From an uncultured Bacteroidales bacterium (GTDB taxonomy: Bacteria; Bacteroidota; Bacteroidia; Bacteroidales; Paludibacteraceae), in assembly GCA_946411385.1 (NCBI GenBank), contig CAMKDV010000010.1, forward strand, positions 1 to 64,000: 64,000 bases of DNA, written 5' to 3'. Positions 1-9,600 of this stretch are shown here, in pieces. The notes below the pieces were generated by a model. The model saw only the letters and a list, made by a program, of their open reading frames with translations, ran no database searches and was not told the origin of the DNA. Positions within the stretch are counted from its first letter, which is position 1. Each line of letters opens with the position of its first letter. Position numbers and translations under genes: made by a program.

Positions 1-212
1 GTTCGACGCCTGTCACTGCTGACGAGTTGGCTCTCCGCGCTCGTTTCACGGCTGTCAGTCGTGCCGTAGCTGTTCGTGCCAAAAACATGAGCACCTACCA
101 GACCGACTACGCTGCCTTCAAGGCGCAGAAAGATCTCCCCGGTGGCCGCAAGACCTTCAAGTCCTACTTGTGGCAAGTCTGCGGTGAAGCCTACGATGAA
201 TCCCAAGGCTAA
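1..212 (+). CDS. 3' end of small conserved hypothetical protein (copy 1)
   Basis: The reading frame is open from the window edge to a TAA at 210-212, so only the last ~69 codons are present. The visible residues match the C-terminal half of the gene at 29841-30230 almost residue for residue, for example both end in CGEAYDESQG, and the DNA is also very similar. I do not recognise the family. The protein is basic and rich in Ala, Lys and Arg, with no membrane segment. As in the second copy, a tiny lipoprotein gene lies downstream, so the two genes appear to travel as a pair. An ATG- or TTG-started short version inside this frame is unlikely, because the homology continues upstream to the edge. 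Confidence 0.75.
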   Translation, partial: STPVTADELALRARFTAVSRAVAVRAKNMSTYQTDYAAFKAQKDLPGGRKTFKSYLWQVCGEAYDESQG

Positions 213-550
213 TCGTTTAATTTTACCGACAAACGCAGCAGAAACTTGCTTGTCAGCTTACAACCTAATCGTCCGGAATGCGCTTACACGTGCCAGACAT
301 GTCAGCCGCATGGGTTTTTGGCAGTGAGTGCAACGAACGTTTTCTTGTGAGCGAAGCGAGTTTTTGTAAGGCGGCAGAATGTTTGTTAAAACATGCTGGT
401 GTGTAAGCGGGCGTTGGGGCTGTGGAAACTTGTTTCCGGCAGTTACAACAAACGCTTTCACACAGCTGCGAAAGGCAGCGTACCGCCGTGTTTTCGGTTA
501 AACAGACATCTCTGATCATTTTGTCCAAAATTACCCAAAATTATCCAAAA
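213..550. other. intergenic gap, no gene seen
   Basis: This 338-base gap separates the two genes of the duplicated pair. No reading frame here resembles a protein, and I see no TTTGC-N19-TAnnTTTG promoter. The matching gap in the second copy (30231-30393) is filled with pyrimidine-rich repeats instead, so the spacers were not conserved when the pair was duplicated. Confidence 0.5.
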
Positions 551-733
551 ATGAAGAAGATAATACTAATAATGGCTATGGCGGGCATGGTAGCCTGCGG
601 TAGTATAGCCCTGACGGGCTGCAATGTGACCCGTACGATCACCACGACCTCCAGTAGCGTCAAGCGAGGTGACACAACCATCATCATCCAGTCGAAGACC
701 ATCGAATCGTATGACGCTTCAAAGAAATTGTAG
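551..733 (+). CDS. tiny lipoprotein, CNVTRTITTTSSS family (copy 1)
   Basis: A 60-residue protein made of a lipoprotein signal peptide and a short polar tail. The lipobox is LTGC with Cys24 as the expected lipidated residue. After it comes NVTRTITTTSSS, then a GDTTIIIQSKTIE segment and a basic C-terminus. The ATG at 551 was chosen because it opens directly onto the signal peptide and matches the start of the paralogue at 30394-30585, which has the same tail. The function is unknown. Tiny lipoproteins of this kind occur in Bacteroidales next to small DNA-binding or phage-like genes, but I cannot tie this one to a named family. A strong hairpin follows the stop codon. Confidence 0.7.
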   Translation: MKKIILIMAMAGMVACGSIALTGCNVTRTITTTSSSVKRGDTTIIIQSKTIESYDASKKL

Positions 734-762
734 GGGAGAGGTGATTTTCTTACACAACAAAA

Positions 763-784
763 GCGGCGCAGTTGTCTGCGCCGC
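763..784. terminator. bidirectional terminator hairpin
   Basis: A perfect 9-bp GC-rich stem (GCGGCGCAG / CTGCGCCGC) with a TTGT loop lies between the convergent genes at 551-733 and 807-2798. It has A-rich sequence on the left and a short T-rich stretch on the right, so it can serve both strands. Confidence 0.8.
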
Positions 785-806
785 CTTGTTAATTCAGTCA
801 TCCGTC

Positions 807-2798
807 TTACTTCATCTCTGAACCAAGCAGATTGTACTCTACTCCGTTGCGGAGGATGAGCACCTGACCGTCACGAACAACCTTCACGGCTTTCGTCTCG
901 GCAGCTACGTTCTCAACTGACGTAGGTTCATTCCAGAAGTAGATGTTAGCAATTGCGAACGGATTGCCTTCGAAGCTCTCGCCGGTAGGAGTCTGATACT
1001 GCTCCAATACGAAGCACTTCATATTTGCGAAGTTATAGTTGCCCGGCCATTGAGCAATAGCAAAGTCGAAGCTGTTCCAACCTGCAACGAGGTCAGCTAC
1101 CATGCCATCTTTGTAATTGCCACCGGCAATAGCCTCTGCAGTAAACTTGATCTTACAACTAGCCGGAGCCCACATATCAACATGGACATTCTTATACGCG
1201 CTGAAATCGTGAGGAGCATCCGTATTAGCCGGATCGATGATGCACTCCCATGTCATAGCCGTCCATGCACCGATCTTCGTTCCATCGATGTCGAGGGTTT
1301 GATAAGCACCTGCCCAGCCTGATATACCGAAGTTAGCATTGTTGGTCGTGTAGTGGTTGCAATAGATAGCCATCACGTCAGCCTCGTCATGTGTCGGAAC
1401 TGCGGGAGCGGTCTCGGGAGCTTGAGGCAGATCACCCGGGATGGTAACCTCATAGCGTGCAGCAGCTTTCACCAGACAGTGGTTCATGCCTTCCTCTTTA
1501 GCCATAGGATACATGTGGAACTGCTCAGCCGAAGCGGAAGCAACATAGAGGTTTTCAGCTACGTCAAATGCAATACCGTCGATATTGCCACTGATAACCG
1601 GCGTCTCACAAATCTTGGTCAGCACAATGCTGTCGCCATATTCAACCGAGAACACAACAGCCCTTTTGTTCGAACTGATGGCAATCATGCTTCCGTCAAC
1701 GCTTACGCCCATCGTTCCACGATAAGTCAAACCACCGTCGCTGTTGGACAGAAGATCGGTATTGTTCTCAACGTCTACATAGAAATCACGCACGCCCTTC
1801 TTGGTGATGTGAGTCAGAGCGGGATACGTATCAAGTGCATAGCGGTGTTGAATAATCCAAAATCCGCCATTCCTGTCAGAACGCAGCGACTCATCGGAAT
1901 TAAGCAGATTAAAACCTTTTTCACCGATAGACCAAGTCTTGGTCGGAGCACCAACAGGGATAGTATTCATATCATACGTGTTGATCAGACCACCTGACTC
2001 GCCGCCAAGATCTTCAATGGTATACAGATTTTCACCTACCACCTCAAGTGCATCAACCGCATAGGTACCTTCCAAAACCTGTACGAACGGATTCTCAGGA
2101 TGAGCCGGATCCATTCGGTAAACACCTTTCGTTGCGGCATCGCGCGAACCGATATACAAAGAACCTACCTCGTCAATAGCCAGACGTTTGATACCTGCGC
2201 GAGAGTGGATATCGCCACCCAGACCGCCGTCGTAAGCAACCAGAGCCGAGTCTGCACCGTTAACGGTTGCCAAGGTCGGATCGAAAATATAAATACCGCG
2301 CTGTTGGTTTTGGGTGGTGTACGTACCGCCGTCGCTTTCACCTTCCCACGGCATACTTACGTATACGTTGCCGAAATACTCCGACTCAAACGAGTTGTCC
2401 ACCACTACATCTTGCGGCAGATAGAACGAATACCTCGGATCGCCTACCGGCAGTTTGTTCTCAAATACGGTTGTACCGCCTTCGGCTACGATACCCCAAG
2501 AATAGGACTCACCCTCTTCCAGTTCGTCCAGAGGAATCTCCACGGTCGTCTGGTGAGCACCGGCGGTGAGCAGCGCTGCTTCTTCCAGCTCTACTTCGGC
2601 AGCCAGATCGCCTGCTGCATCGAAGAACTGTACCGTCAGAGCGGTAGCAGCCGTGTTAAGCGAAAAGTCGATGGTCATTTCCGTAACATCGTCATTGACA
2701 ACGGATTTCAAACCGTAAGCCATTACGTTCACACCATCCACAGCCATTGCGCCTAATGATACCAGCGCAGCAGCAACAAAAGCGAAAATCTTTTTCAT
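807..2798 (-). CDS. secreted beta-propeller-like protein with sorting-type tail
   Basis: 663 residues. A signal peptide (residues 1-19, no lipobox Cys) is followed by an Ig/Fn3-like N-terminal domain (about 20-115). Residues ~120-450 contain repeated YIF/LYIGSRD/LYTIED/LYVASA segments typical of a beta-propeller. A jelly-roll-like carbohydrate-binding-type region follows (about 470-630). The protein ends in a short tail with DGQVLILRNG and a YNLLGSE motif. A similar tail ends the protein at 54176-56161 and looks like a surface-sorting signal used in some Bacteroidales. It is the last gene of the leftward susC operon, so it is probably a surface glycan-binding or accessory protein for the same substrate. 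The substrate cannot be told from sequence. Confidence 0.75.
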   Translation of the reverse strand: MKKIFAFVAAALVSLGAMAVDGVNVMAYGLKSVVNDDVTEMTIDFSLNTAATALTVQFFDAAGDLAAEVELEEAALLTAGAHQTTVEIPLDELEEGESYSWGIVAEGGTTVFENKLPVGDPRYSFYLPQDVVVDNSFESEYFGNVYVSMPWEGESDGGTYTTQNQQRGIYIFDPTLATVNGADSALVAYDGGLGGDIHSRAGIKRLAIDEVGSLYIGSRDAATKGVYRMDPAHPENPFVQVLEGTYAVDALEVVGENLYTIEDLGGESGGLINTYDMNTIPVGAPTKTWSIGEKGFNLLNSDESLRSDRNGGFWIIQHRYALDTYPALTHITKKGVRDFYVDVENNTDLLSNSDGGLTYRGTMGVSVDGSMIAISSNKRAVVFSVEYGDSIVLTKICETPVISGNIDGIAFDVAENLYVASASAEQFHMYPMAKEEGMNHCLVKAAARYEVTIPGDLPQAPETAPAVPTHDEADVMAIYCNHYTTNNANFGISGWAGAYQTLDIDGTKIGAWTAMTWECIIDPANTDAPHDFSAYKNVHVDMWAPASCKIKFTAEAIAGGNYKDGMVADLVAGWNSFDFAIAQWPGNYNFANMKCFVLEQYQTPTGESFEGNPFAIANIYFWNEPTSVENVAAETKAVKVVRDGQVLILRNGVEYNLLGSEMK

Positions 2799-2850
2799 AA
2801 TACTAATTTATGGTTAATAGATTGGTTGTTTATGTTTCTCTCTCATTTCT

Positions 2851-2957
2851 CGATTTGTGAAATTTTCTTGAGGAGATTGGCGATTTGGGTAAGGGAGTTA
2901 TGTGGTACATAATGACCGAACCCAAGTCACCAAGGTCCCAAGAAAAATCGCAAATCC
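2851..2957 (-). promoter_or_regulatory. intercistronic long hairpin, copy 1
   Basis: Two arms of about 38 nt (2851-2890 and 2919-2956) are imperfect reverse complements of each other. They flank an apex (2891-2921) that contains TTATGT-GGT-ACATAA. The apex is nearly identical to that of the second copy at 4785-4873, whereas the arms differ in sequence but still pair. On the mRNA it begins right after the stop codon of the upstream gene and ends ~50 nt before the next start. It is probably an RNA structure that sets mRNA stability or partial termination within the operon. Confidence 0.65.
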
Positions 2958-4747
2958 TATTCGGCTTTGGGTACTTCGATGATGGCAAATCCAACATGCG
3001 GTGCAGCGCAGAAGATGATCAGTTTGCCATTCACGATAGCGCAGTTGCACAAGCTGACGCAAGCGCTCGAGATCGTCTCCGAATCCATGGTGTAGAAGTA
3101 GCTCGGCTCGATAGGCGAGGTACCCGGCATAGGCTCTTCCTCATCATATTCGAAATGCTCTTCCAGCTTAACCATAGCGCTGACGATATCGTTACCTTCG
3201 GACATATCCCAAACGAGCACACCTTCGGGTTTCCACCATGCGAAACGACGGGCATTCATCAGTATCAGATAGCGCGAGCGGTTGAACTCCACCAGACGCG
3301 GATCGCAAGCGTGAGCCGAACTGTAACCTTCAGGAGTGGTCTGGAACTCAACGGTACGCAGCAGGTTAGCATCATGATCCATGAGCCAGAGCTGCTCTTT
3401 GTACGACGATTTGTACAGGTACATATCCGGACCGCAGGGGTTCATCATACCGTAATAGTTGGCGATAGCCGGCATCTTCAGCTCTACAGGATCGCTGAAC
3501 TGCGTGAAGTTCGTAACCGTCCAACGGAAGATGATGTTATCGGCCTCTTGCTTTGCAAAGAAAGCATAGCCGTTACCACCCTCATCCAGCGAGATTGAGA
3601 TGTTGTCACCTACACGGGATGCATATCTGTACTCATCGTACAAGTCCGGATCAGGATTCTCCAGACCGCTACCGTCCCACTGGAGAACGATCTCCGGTTG
3701 CGACGTAGGCGTAGCATAGTGGTAAACCTTCAGCGGCTCTTCCGGACCGCAAGCGGTGGTCAGGTTGCACAGATAGACATGTCCTTGCGTCAGACGACCG
3801 GCACTGATCACGTGCGTACCGCCCTCTACACCCGTCAGGTCAAGCAAAATCGGGTTGTTGGTGTTATCGTTGAGCAGGTCTTCCAGCTTCAGCAGCTTCG
3901 GAGCCGTACGGTTGGCAAGCAGCACATATTCGCCGTCGAAGTCACCGCCACGGGTGAACTCCTCGTCGAAGTCGACATAACGGCTCATCGTCACTACCGA
4001 GAAGTCATGTACCACAGCCTTTGCCCAGTTAGCACCGGGAACAGGCGAAGCGGCGAACGAGATCTCGTACTCAGCCTTCAGCCCCATGAACTCCATCTCA
4101 AACACGCCCGGATTGCTTGCGCTGATCACGCCGTTCTCTGCCGTCGTGAACTTGTACGTTCCGCGAGCCGGAGACAGCTGAACGGATACGATCTCAGCCG
4201 TCGATGATTCGGGCACGCCCAGACACAGGATGCCGTCGATGATGTTGGCAGGCGTCAGCGTGTGCTCCGTTCCGGCATCATCCTTGATGACCATCTTCTC
4301 CAGTACAGGAGCAGCCTCAGCGGCTTTGAGTTTGATAGTGATGGCATAAACTTGCTCTTTCACTACCTCATTGCCTTTGGCGTCGGTCACGCTGTTGCGT
4401 ACGGTCACCTCGCGAGTCAGTTCGGTAGCATCAGGCTGGTTACCTTCGGTAAAGTCAATCACGTCCTTTACCAGCTTGGCACCCAACGAACATTTGGCGT
4501 TCAGTTTCACAGCCGTGATGTTCGTCTCGGCTGCCACACCCTCAAACAGTACGGTGAAAGATGTGTTGTCCACCACGCCCTTCACAATATCGCCACCGGA
4601 CAAACCGGCGTTCGTGATCTCGATGGAAGTGATCTTGGCTTCCATGCCGCCTTCAGGCTCCGTATCATCAGGCTTCGGGCAGCCGGTCAGACCAATCAAT
4701 GCGAATGCAAGAACTGCATTGGCCAAAAATCGAAATGTCTTTTTCAT
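2957..4747 (-). CDS. SusD-adjacent surface lipoprotein (DUF5018/DUF4623-like)
   Basis: 596 residues. The lipoprotein signal peptide has lipobox LTGC with Cys23, followed by an acidic linker (PDDTEPEGG) typical of surface-exported Bacteroidota lipoproteins. Residues ~35-240 form two Ig-like segments of the DUF5018 style (ITSIEI, VTVRNSVTDAKG, YAITIKL). Residues ~245-590 read like a beta-propeller, resembling the DUF4623 proteins found beside SusCD. The domain assignment is from memory of family appearance and not from a search. It lies third in the operon, after susD, with a structured gap on either side, and probably binds the transported ligand at the cell surface (SusE/F-like role). Confidence 0.7.
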   Translation of the reverse strand: MKKTFRFLANAVLAFALIGLTGCPKPDDTEPEGGMEAKITSIEITNAGLSGGDIVKGVVDNTSFTVLFEGVAAETNITAVKLNAKCSLGAKLVKDVIDFTEGNQPDATELTREVTVRNSVTDAKGNEVVKEQVYAITIKLKAAEAAPVLEKMVIKDDAGTEHTLTPANIIDGILCLGVPESSTAEIVSVQLSPARGTYKFTTAENGVISASNPGVFEMEFMGLKAEYEISFAASPVPGANWAKAVVHDFSVVTMSRYVDFDEEFTRGGDFDGEYVLLANRTAPKLLKLEDLLNDNTNNPILLDLTGVEGGTHVISAGRLTQGHVYLCNLTTACGPEEPLKVYHYATPTSQPEIVLQWDGSGLENPDPDLYDEYRYASRVGDNISISLDEGGNGYAFFAKQEADNIIFRWTVTNFTQFSDPVELKMPAIANYYGMMNPCGPDMYLYKSSYKEQLWLMDHDANLLRTVEFQTTPEGYSSAHACDPRLVEFNRSRYLILMNARRFAWWKPEGVLVWDMSEGNDIVSAMVKLEEHFEYDEEEPMPGTSPIEPSYFYTMDSETISSACVSLCNCAIVNGKLIIFCAAPHVGFAIIEVPKAE

Positions 4748-4784
4748 TGTATTTTGTGTTTATTTATGTTATCTATATTTTGTA

Positions 4785-4873
4785 TTTATATGGAGCAGAT
4801 TTTGGTTTTTCCGTGAGGGAGTTATGAGGTACATAATGACCGAACGGCAAACCAAAAGATGCCCATAGAAATA
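4785..4873 (-). promoter_or_regulatory. intercistronic long hairpin, copy 2
   Basis: The arms (~4785-4814 and ~4844-4873) pair over about 28 positions with few mismatches. The apex 4815-4845 contains TTATG-AGGTA-CATAA and matches copy 1 at 2891-2921 in nearly every base. The element starts just after the susD stop codon in the mRNA. Confidence 0.65.
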
Positions 4874-4879
4874 CCAAAA

Positions 4880-6634
4880 TCATTCCCATTCTTTATTTTG
4901 GGTAAGTGTGAACCCTTTGCTCTTGTAGAGGCTGATCTGCCCCGAAGGAATAGGAGCAATATAGTTCCTTGCTATCGGGCGGTTACGCTGTGCCTCGGTG
5001 TTGCGGAGGATATAGCCCTCTGTAGCACTTGGATCTTCCAATACGATCTCATCATCCTTGCTCGGATAGTTAGCCAGCACGATATAAGCACCATAACGTA
5101 TATCGGGGTTGCAACCGTTCCACAGGTAGTCCAGTTTCTTCCAGCGCTTCAGATCGTTCAGGCGGAAACCTTCCAGACAGAGTTCCACACGTCGCTCGCG
5201 GCGAATCTCCCACAGTAAAGCGTCGGTGATGCCGCCATCGGCGAACATCTCTATCTCCAGACGTTTCGGGTCATCAAACGGCACACCGTTCAGCGCGGGT
5301 TGTGCACCCATCATCTGCAGCTTGGGCAGGTTGACATCTTCACGGGCACGAATCAGGTTGATCGAAGCGTCCAAGTCAGCCTGCGTGAAAGCACGATTGC
5401 CGATCAGCGACAACTCGTAAGCTGCCTCAGCATAGTTCAGCAGCACCTCGGCATATCGCAGACAAGGAGCATCAATCACATTCTTGTTGCTTGCCCACGT
5501 AGGCTCGGGTTTGTCAGCGCGGCTGTCATCCATGAACTTACACCAGCTATATCCCGACAAAGCGTACGAGAACGGCGAGCAGTTAGTGCCCTTGATGTAG
5601 TAATGCGGACGAATCACTTGTGCCAGACGCGGGTCACGGTTGGCAAAGAACTCCTCCTCGGTACGAGGTGTCCATAGTTCATCCTCCACGTACACCGGCT
5701 TGCCGTCAGCATTAACGAACGCCTCTGCCAGGGACTTGCTCAAGCCCGACTGCGACTCGGTGAACGAATATGACAGCGTGCTGTGAGAAATAACGCCGTC
5801 CACATAGTGGCGGTAGATAAGCATCTCGGGGTTGCCGGCAAGGTCGGCTGAGGTGAACAGCGCATTGTACGAAGGCGCAATGCTGTACTTGCCCGACTTC
5901 ATAACGAAGTCAGCGGCATCGAAAGCAAACTGCAAGCACTTGGCTGCGCAATCCATATCAATGTTATGATATTTGAGGAATGTACCTTCGCGCAACATCA
6001 TTCGCGATGCCATACCGGCTACCACATACTTGTTCACCTGCAGCGCACCATCGCTCTGACGTACGTTGTCCATCGCATAACGGAAATCTTCCATAATCAG
6101 CGAGTCTACACGCGTACGCGGGTCGCGGTCCTTATACAGGTAAGCCTGTTCAGCGGGGTCGTTACTAACGCTTGGCACGCGGTCGTACCAAGGCACATCA
6201 CCGAAAGTGAACACCAGATTGCTGTAGTAGCAAGCGCGGAAGAAACGTGCCACACCTTCCCAGTGGGCTATATCCTTGTCGCTGAGAGGGAGACGCTTAA
6301 CGTTGGCTATCACATAGTTGGCTTTTCTGATGTTCGCAAACGACCAAGCGCCGTCAGATACCGGCACTACCGTCGGCTGCAAGTCAAGCTGCGACTTGTC
6401 CGATGCAAAATCGTCGTTCAACGTCTGTCCCATCAGGAACGGACCGTGCGTCCAACCCGAACCGTAGCCGGCAAATACCGAGGTATAAAAACCGTACATG
6501 TACGAACGAGCCTGAGCTTCCGACTTCCAGAACTCCTCGTCCGTGAAATCGTCGTAGGGCGGTTGGTCAAGCAGGTTGCAAGCCGTCCAAAGCATTGGCA
6601 CGAAGGCCAAAAGAATAGTTATATACTTTTTCAT
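4880..6634 (-). CDS. susD-like: SusD/RagB-family nutrient-binding lipoprotein
   Basis: 584 residues, normal for SusD homologues. The signal peptide ends in lipobox WTAC with Cys19. The N-terminus carries the usual LDQPPYDDFTDEEFW segment, and the C-terminal half has the WEIRRERRVELCLEGFR motif and LKRWKKLDYL, hallmarks of the SusD family (RagB/SusD plus SusD-like TPR core). It sits on the outer leaflet of the outer membrane and caps the SusC channel to deliver glycan or peptide ligands. Only 12 bp separate it from susC upstream, so the two are translated from one mRNA. The ligand is not predictable here, since no glycoside hydrolase gene lies in the operon. Confidence 0.95.
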   Translation of the reverse strand: MKKYITILLAFVPMLWTACNLLDQPPYDDFTDEEFWKSEAQARSYMYGFYTSVFAGYGSGWTHGPFLMGQTLNDDFASDKSQLDLQPTVVPVSDGAWSFANIRKANYVIANVKRLPLSDKDIAHWEGVARFFRACYYSNLVFTFGDVPWYDRVPSVSNDPAEQAYLYKDRDPRTRVDSLIMEDFRYAMDNVRQSDGALQVNKYVVAGMASRMMLREGTFLKYHNIDMDCAAKCLQFAFDAADFVMKSGKYSIAPSYNALFTSADLAGNPEMLIYRHYVDGVISHSTLSYSFTESQSGLSKSLAEAFVNADGKPVYVEDELWTPRTEEEFFANRDPRLAQVIRPHYYIKGTNCSPFSYALSGYSWCKFMDDSRADKPEPTWASNKNVIDAPCLRYAEVLLNYAEAAYELSLIGNRAFTQADLDASINLIRAREDVNLPKLQMMGAQPALNGVPFDDPKRLEIEMFADGGITDALLWEIRRERRVELCLEGFRLNDLKRWKKLDYLWNGCNPDIRYGAYIVLANYPSKDDEIVLEDPSATEGYILRNTEAQRNRPIARNYIAPIPSGQISLYKSKGFTLTQNKEWE

Positions 6635-6646
6635 AATCGTAGCAAT

Positions 6647-9600
6647 TTAGAGAGTTACTTGCAAACCGAAGCTGTACTGACGCGTATACGGGTAGATACG
6701 TCCCCAACCCATTCCACCGCCGGAGCCGGCAGCCGAACCTGTTTCGGGGTCGATAGGCAGATTGCCCAGATGGTCAATCTCGCACACATTCTCCAAGCTG
6801 CAGTACAGACGCAGTTTCTGGAAGTGAATCTTCTGCAGTACCTGTTTTGGCAGGTTGTAACCTACGGTGATGTTCTTCAGACGCAGGTACGACAGGTCAA
6901 GCAGGTAACGGGTCTGGCAGAGGAAGTTGAACGAAGCGGCACTATATTGTCCGGGCTGGTTCATCTCGGTCAGACGCGGATACCAGGCGTTGGTGTTCTC
7001 CGGAGTCCAATAATCGGTCTGGTGAGCGTAGAACGTACCTTCAGAGAAGTTCCATCCCGGAATCATCATCGTACCGGTAGCCCAGTAGTCGCGTTTGCCC
7101 ACACCCTGGAAGAAGATGTTCAGGTCCACGCCGTACCATTCGGCACCGATGCGGAAGTTGTACTCAAATCGCGGAGTGGTGTTACCTATACGACGCCAGT
7201 CACCGGGGTTAGCGGCTGTCTTGTCGCCCCAAGTGATTTGTCCGTCACCGTCCAGGTCCACATATTTCACATCACCCGGGCCGTACTTGTAGCCGTAGCC
7301 GTTGGTGCCCTCGAAATATGCCTGCGAAGCAATACCGTCTTTCAGCGTACCGTCGGCATTGAAGTCCGACTCCTGGAACAGACGGTCGGTGGTAAAGCCC
7401 CAGATCTCACCGATGATCTTACCCTCGTAGTTCGAGCCGTCCAGTACGGACAGTTGCGAACGCGGGTGCTTGGTGATCTTGGCGACAGCATCCGACACAT
7501 TGGCGGAGATGTTGAGTCTCAAGCCGTTGCTGAACTTGTGGTGGTAATCCACCTGCAACTCCCAGCCATTCGTAGTCATCTGTGCTGCGTTCTCGTACGG
7601 AGCATTGGCGCCATAGGTAGACGGCGTCTCAGCACCGCTGGCAATCATGCCGTCGTTGATGCGGCGGTACCAGTCGAACGTGATACCCAGATCGTCGTTA
7701 AAGAAGCGGAAGTCAGCACCTACGTCGTAGGTCTTGATGGTCTCCCATGAGAAACCGTTGGCAAGCGCTGTAGGCAGCGAGAAAGTAATCTCGTCCACAT
7801 CGTTGACCACCCATCCGGAGGTGTTGGAGGAGATGATGGCGCGGAACATGTTGGCGCCTACATCCTGGTTACCGATCGAGCCGTACGATGCACGTATTTT
7901 GGCAAACGACCACCAGGGTTTGAGTGCCTCCCAGAAGTTCTCTTCCGAAGCCACCCAGCCAATAGAGCCGGAGGGGAAGAAGCCCCAAAGCTTGTCTTTC
8001 GGGAAACGGCTCGAACCGTCCACACGACCGTTCAGCTCAATCAGGTAGCGATCTTTGTAAGAATAGTTCGCGCGTGCGAAGAAGCCCATCAGCGCCCAGC
8101 TGCTGTGTGCGCCGTAGATGAAGTTATCACCCGTAGCCAGGCTTATCTCAGGCTTGTTCTGGTCAAGCAGGTCACGCTTCTCGGCATTGACGTACTTGTA
8201 ATCGTCATACTCAATGTTGTATCCGCCGAAGATGCTGAACTTGTGTGCATCTTTCCATGTGTGCGTATAGCGCAGCACGGCGTTGCCGCTGTGGTGCTGC
8301 GTGCGATAGTTGTAGCAGTCAATCTTGTTACGCGACGAGGGTGCCCAGTTGTCGGTAAGCGTCATCGATCCGTTCCAGAAGTCCCAGCCGCCTACCGTAC
8401 CGCCGCGCTCCACACGGTCGCGACCGGTCAGATTGAACGCATAATCCACATCCAACGTAAAGCCCGGCAGGAACGTGAAGGTAGCACCTACGGATGCCCG
8501 CGTGAAGTCGCGCGTGTCGCTGTTCATGTTGGCCGCAGCGGTCTCTGTGATTGAGTTGCGGAAAGGATGACCCTCGTAGGTGCCGTACGGCATGATAGCC
8601 GGCCAGCGGTAGAGGTAATAGAGTGCGTCGTAGGAAGCCGAGTTGAAGTTGAACGGCTCCTCCAGGTTCGTACGCGTATAGAGCATCTTGGCGCGAACTT
8701 TCAGCCACTTGAAGACCTCTGTCTCAATATTCGAGTTCAGCGAGTAGCGCTTGTAGCTGTCGGGGTTCACTTTTACCACGCCGTTCTGTCCGGCATACCC
8801 CAGACCGATGTAGTAGTTGGTCTTGCCCGCCGTACCGCTGACATTCACGTTATGCTGCTGCGAGAAACTGTAGTCGTTTACGTACATCTTCGCGGCATCC
8901 CATGAGCGGTAGAAATACGTGTCACCGGCAATGATCTCAAAGTCACGGCCGAGCACCATCTCGTCCGACAGATCCATCTTGCCGTACGTGCGCTCCCACT
9001 CGTACATTTTCTCGATAGCAGCGGCGTCCCACACCAGTCCGCAGCCGCCTTTGAACATCGTCGTACCCGGACTGCGGCGGTTACGTGCCTCCAGCGCCAT
9101 CTCGGCACCTTTGTACGATTTCGCTACTTCCGGCAGTACCGTCGGCGCGGCCCAGGAGAAGTTGTTGTTGTACGTCACATTGAACTTACCGCTCTCGTTG
9201 GCGCCGTTCTTTGTGGTGATCAGGATCACACCGAAAGCAGCTCGCGTACCGTAGATCGATGCCGAAGCAGCATCTTTTAGCACACTCACAGCGGCTATAT
9301 CCTCGGCGTTGATAGCAGAGATATCGCTCATCTCCACACCGTCCACCAATATCAGCGGCAGTGCGTCACCCGTCAAAGAGCCTGCGTAGCCACGGATATG
9401 GAACTCGGGTTGTGCGCCCAGACGACCACTGGTGTTCGTCACGGTCAGACCCGGTGTAGCACCTTGCAGACTGTTACCCACGTTCGTGATAGGACGACCG
9501 TCCAACTGATCCTCCACACTCACCGTACCTACCGCACCGGTCAGGTTAGCCTTGCGCTGAGTGCCGTAACCTACTACGACCACCTCTTCCAAAGCTTTGG

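Noticed and set aside
5966..7750. 594-codon open frame on the plus strand, antisense to susC and susD
   Set aside because: It lies wholly opposite two confident genes and spans their junction; the protein has no domain pattern, and no promoter or plausible start context is present.
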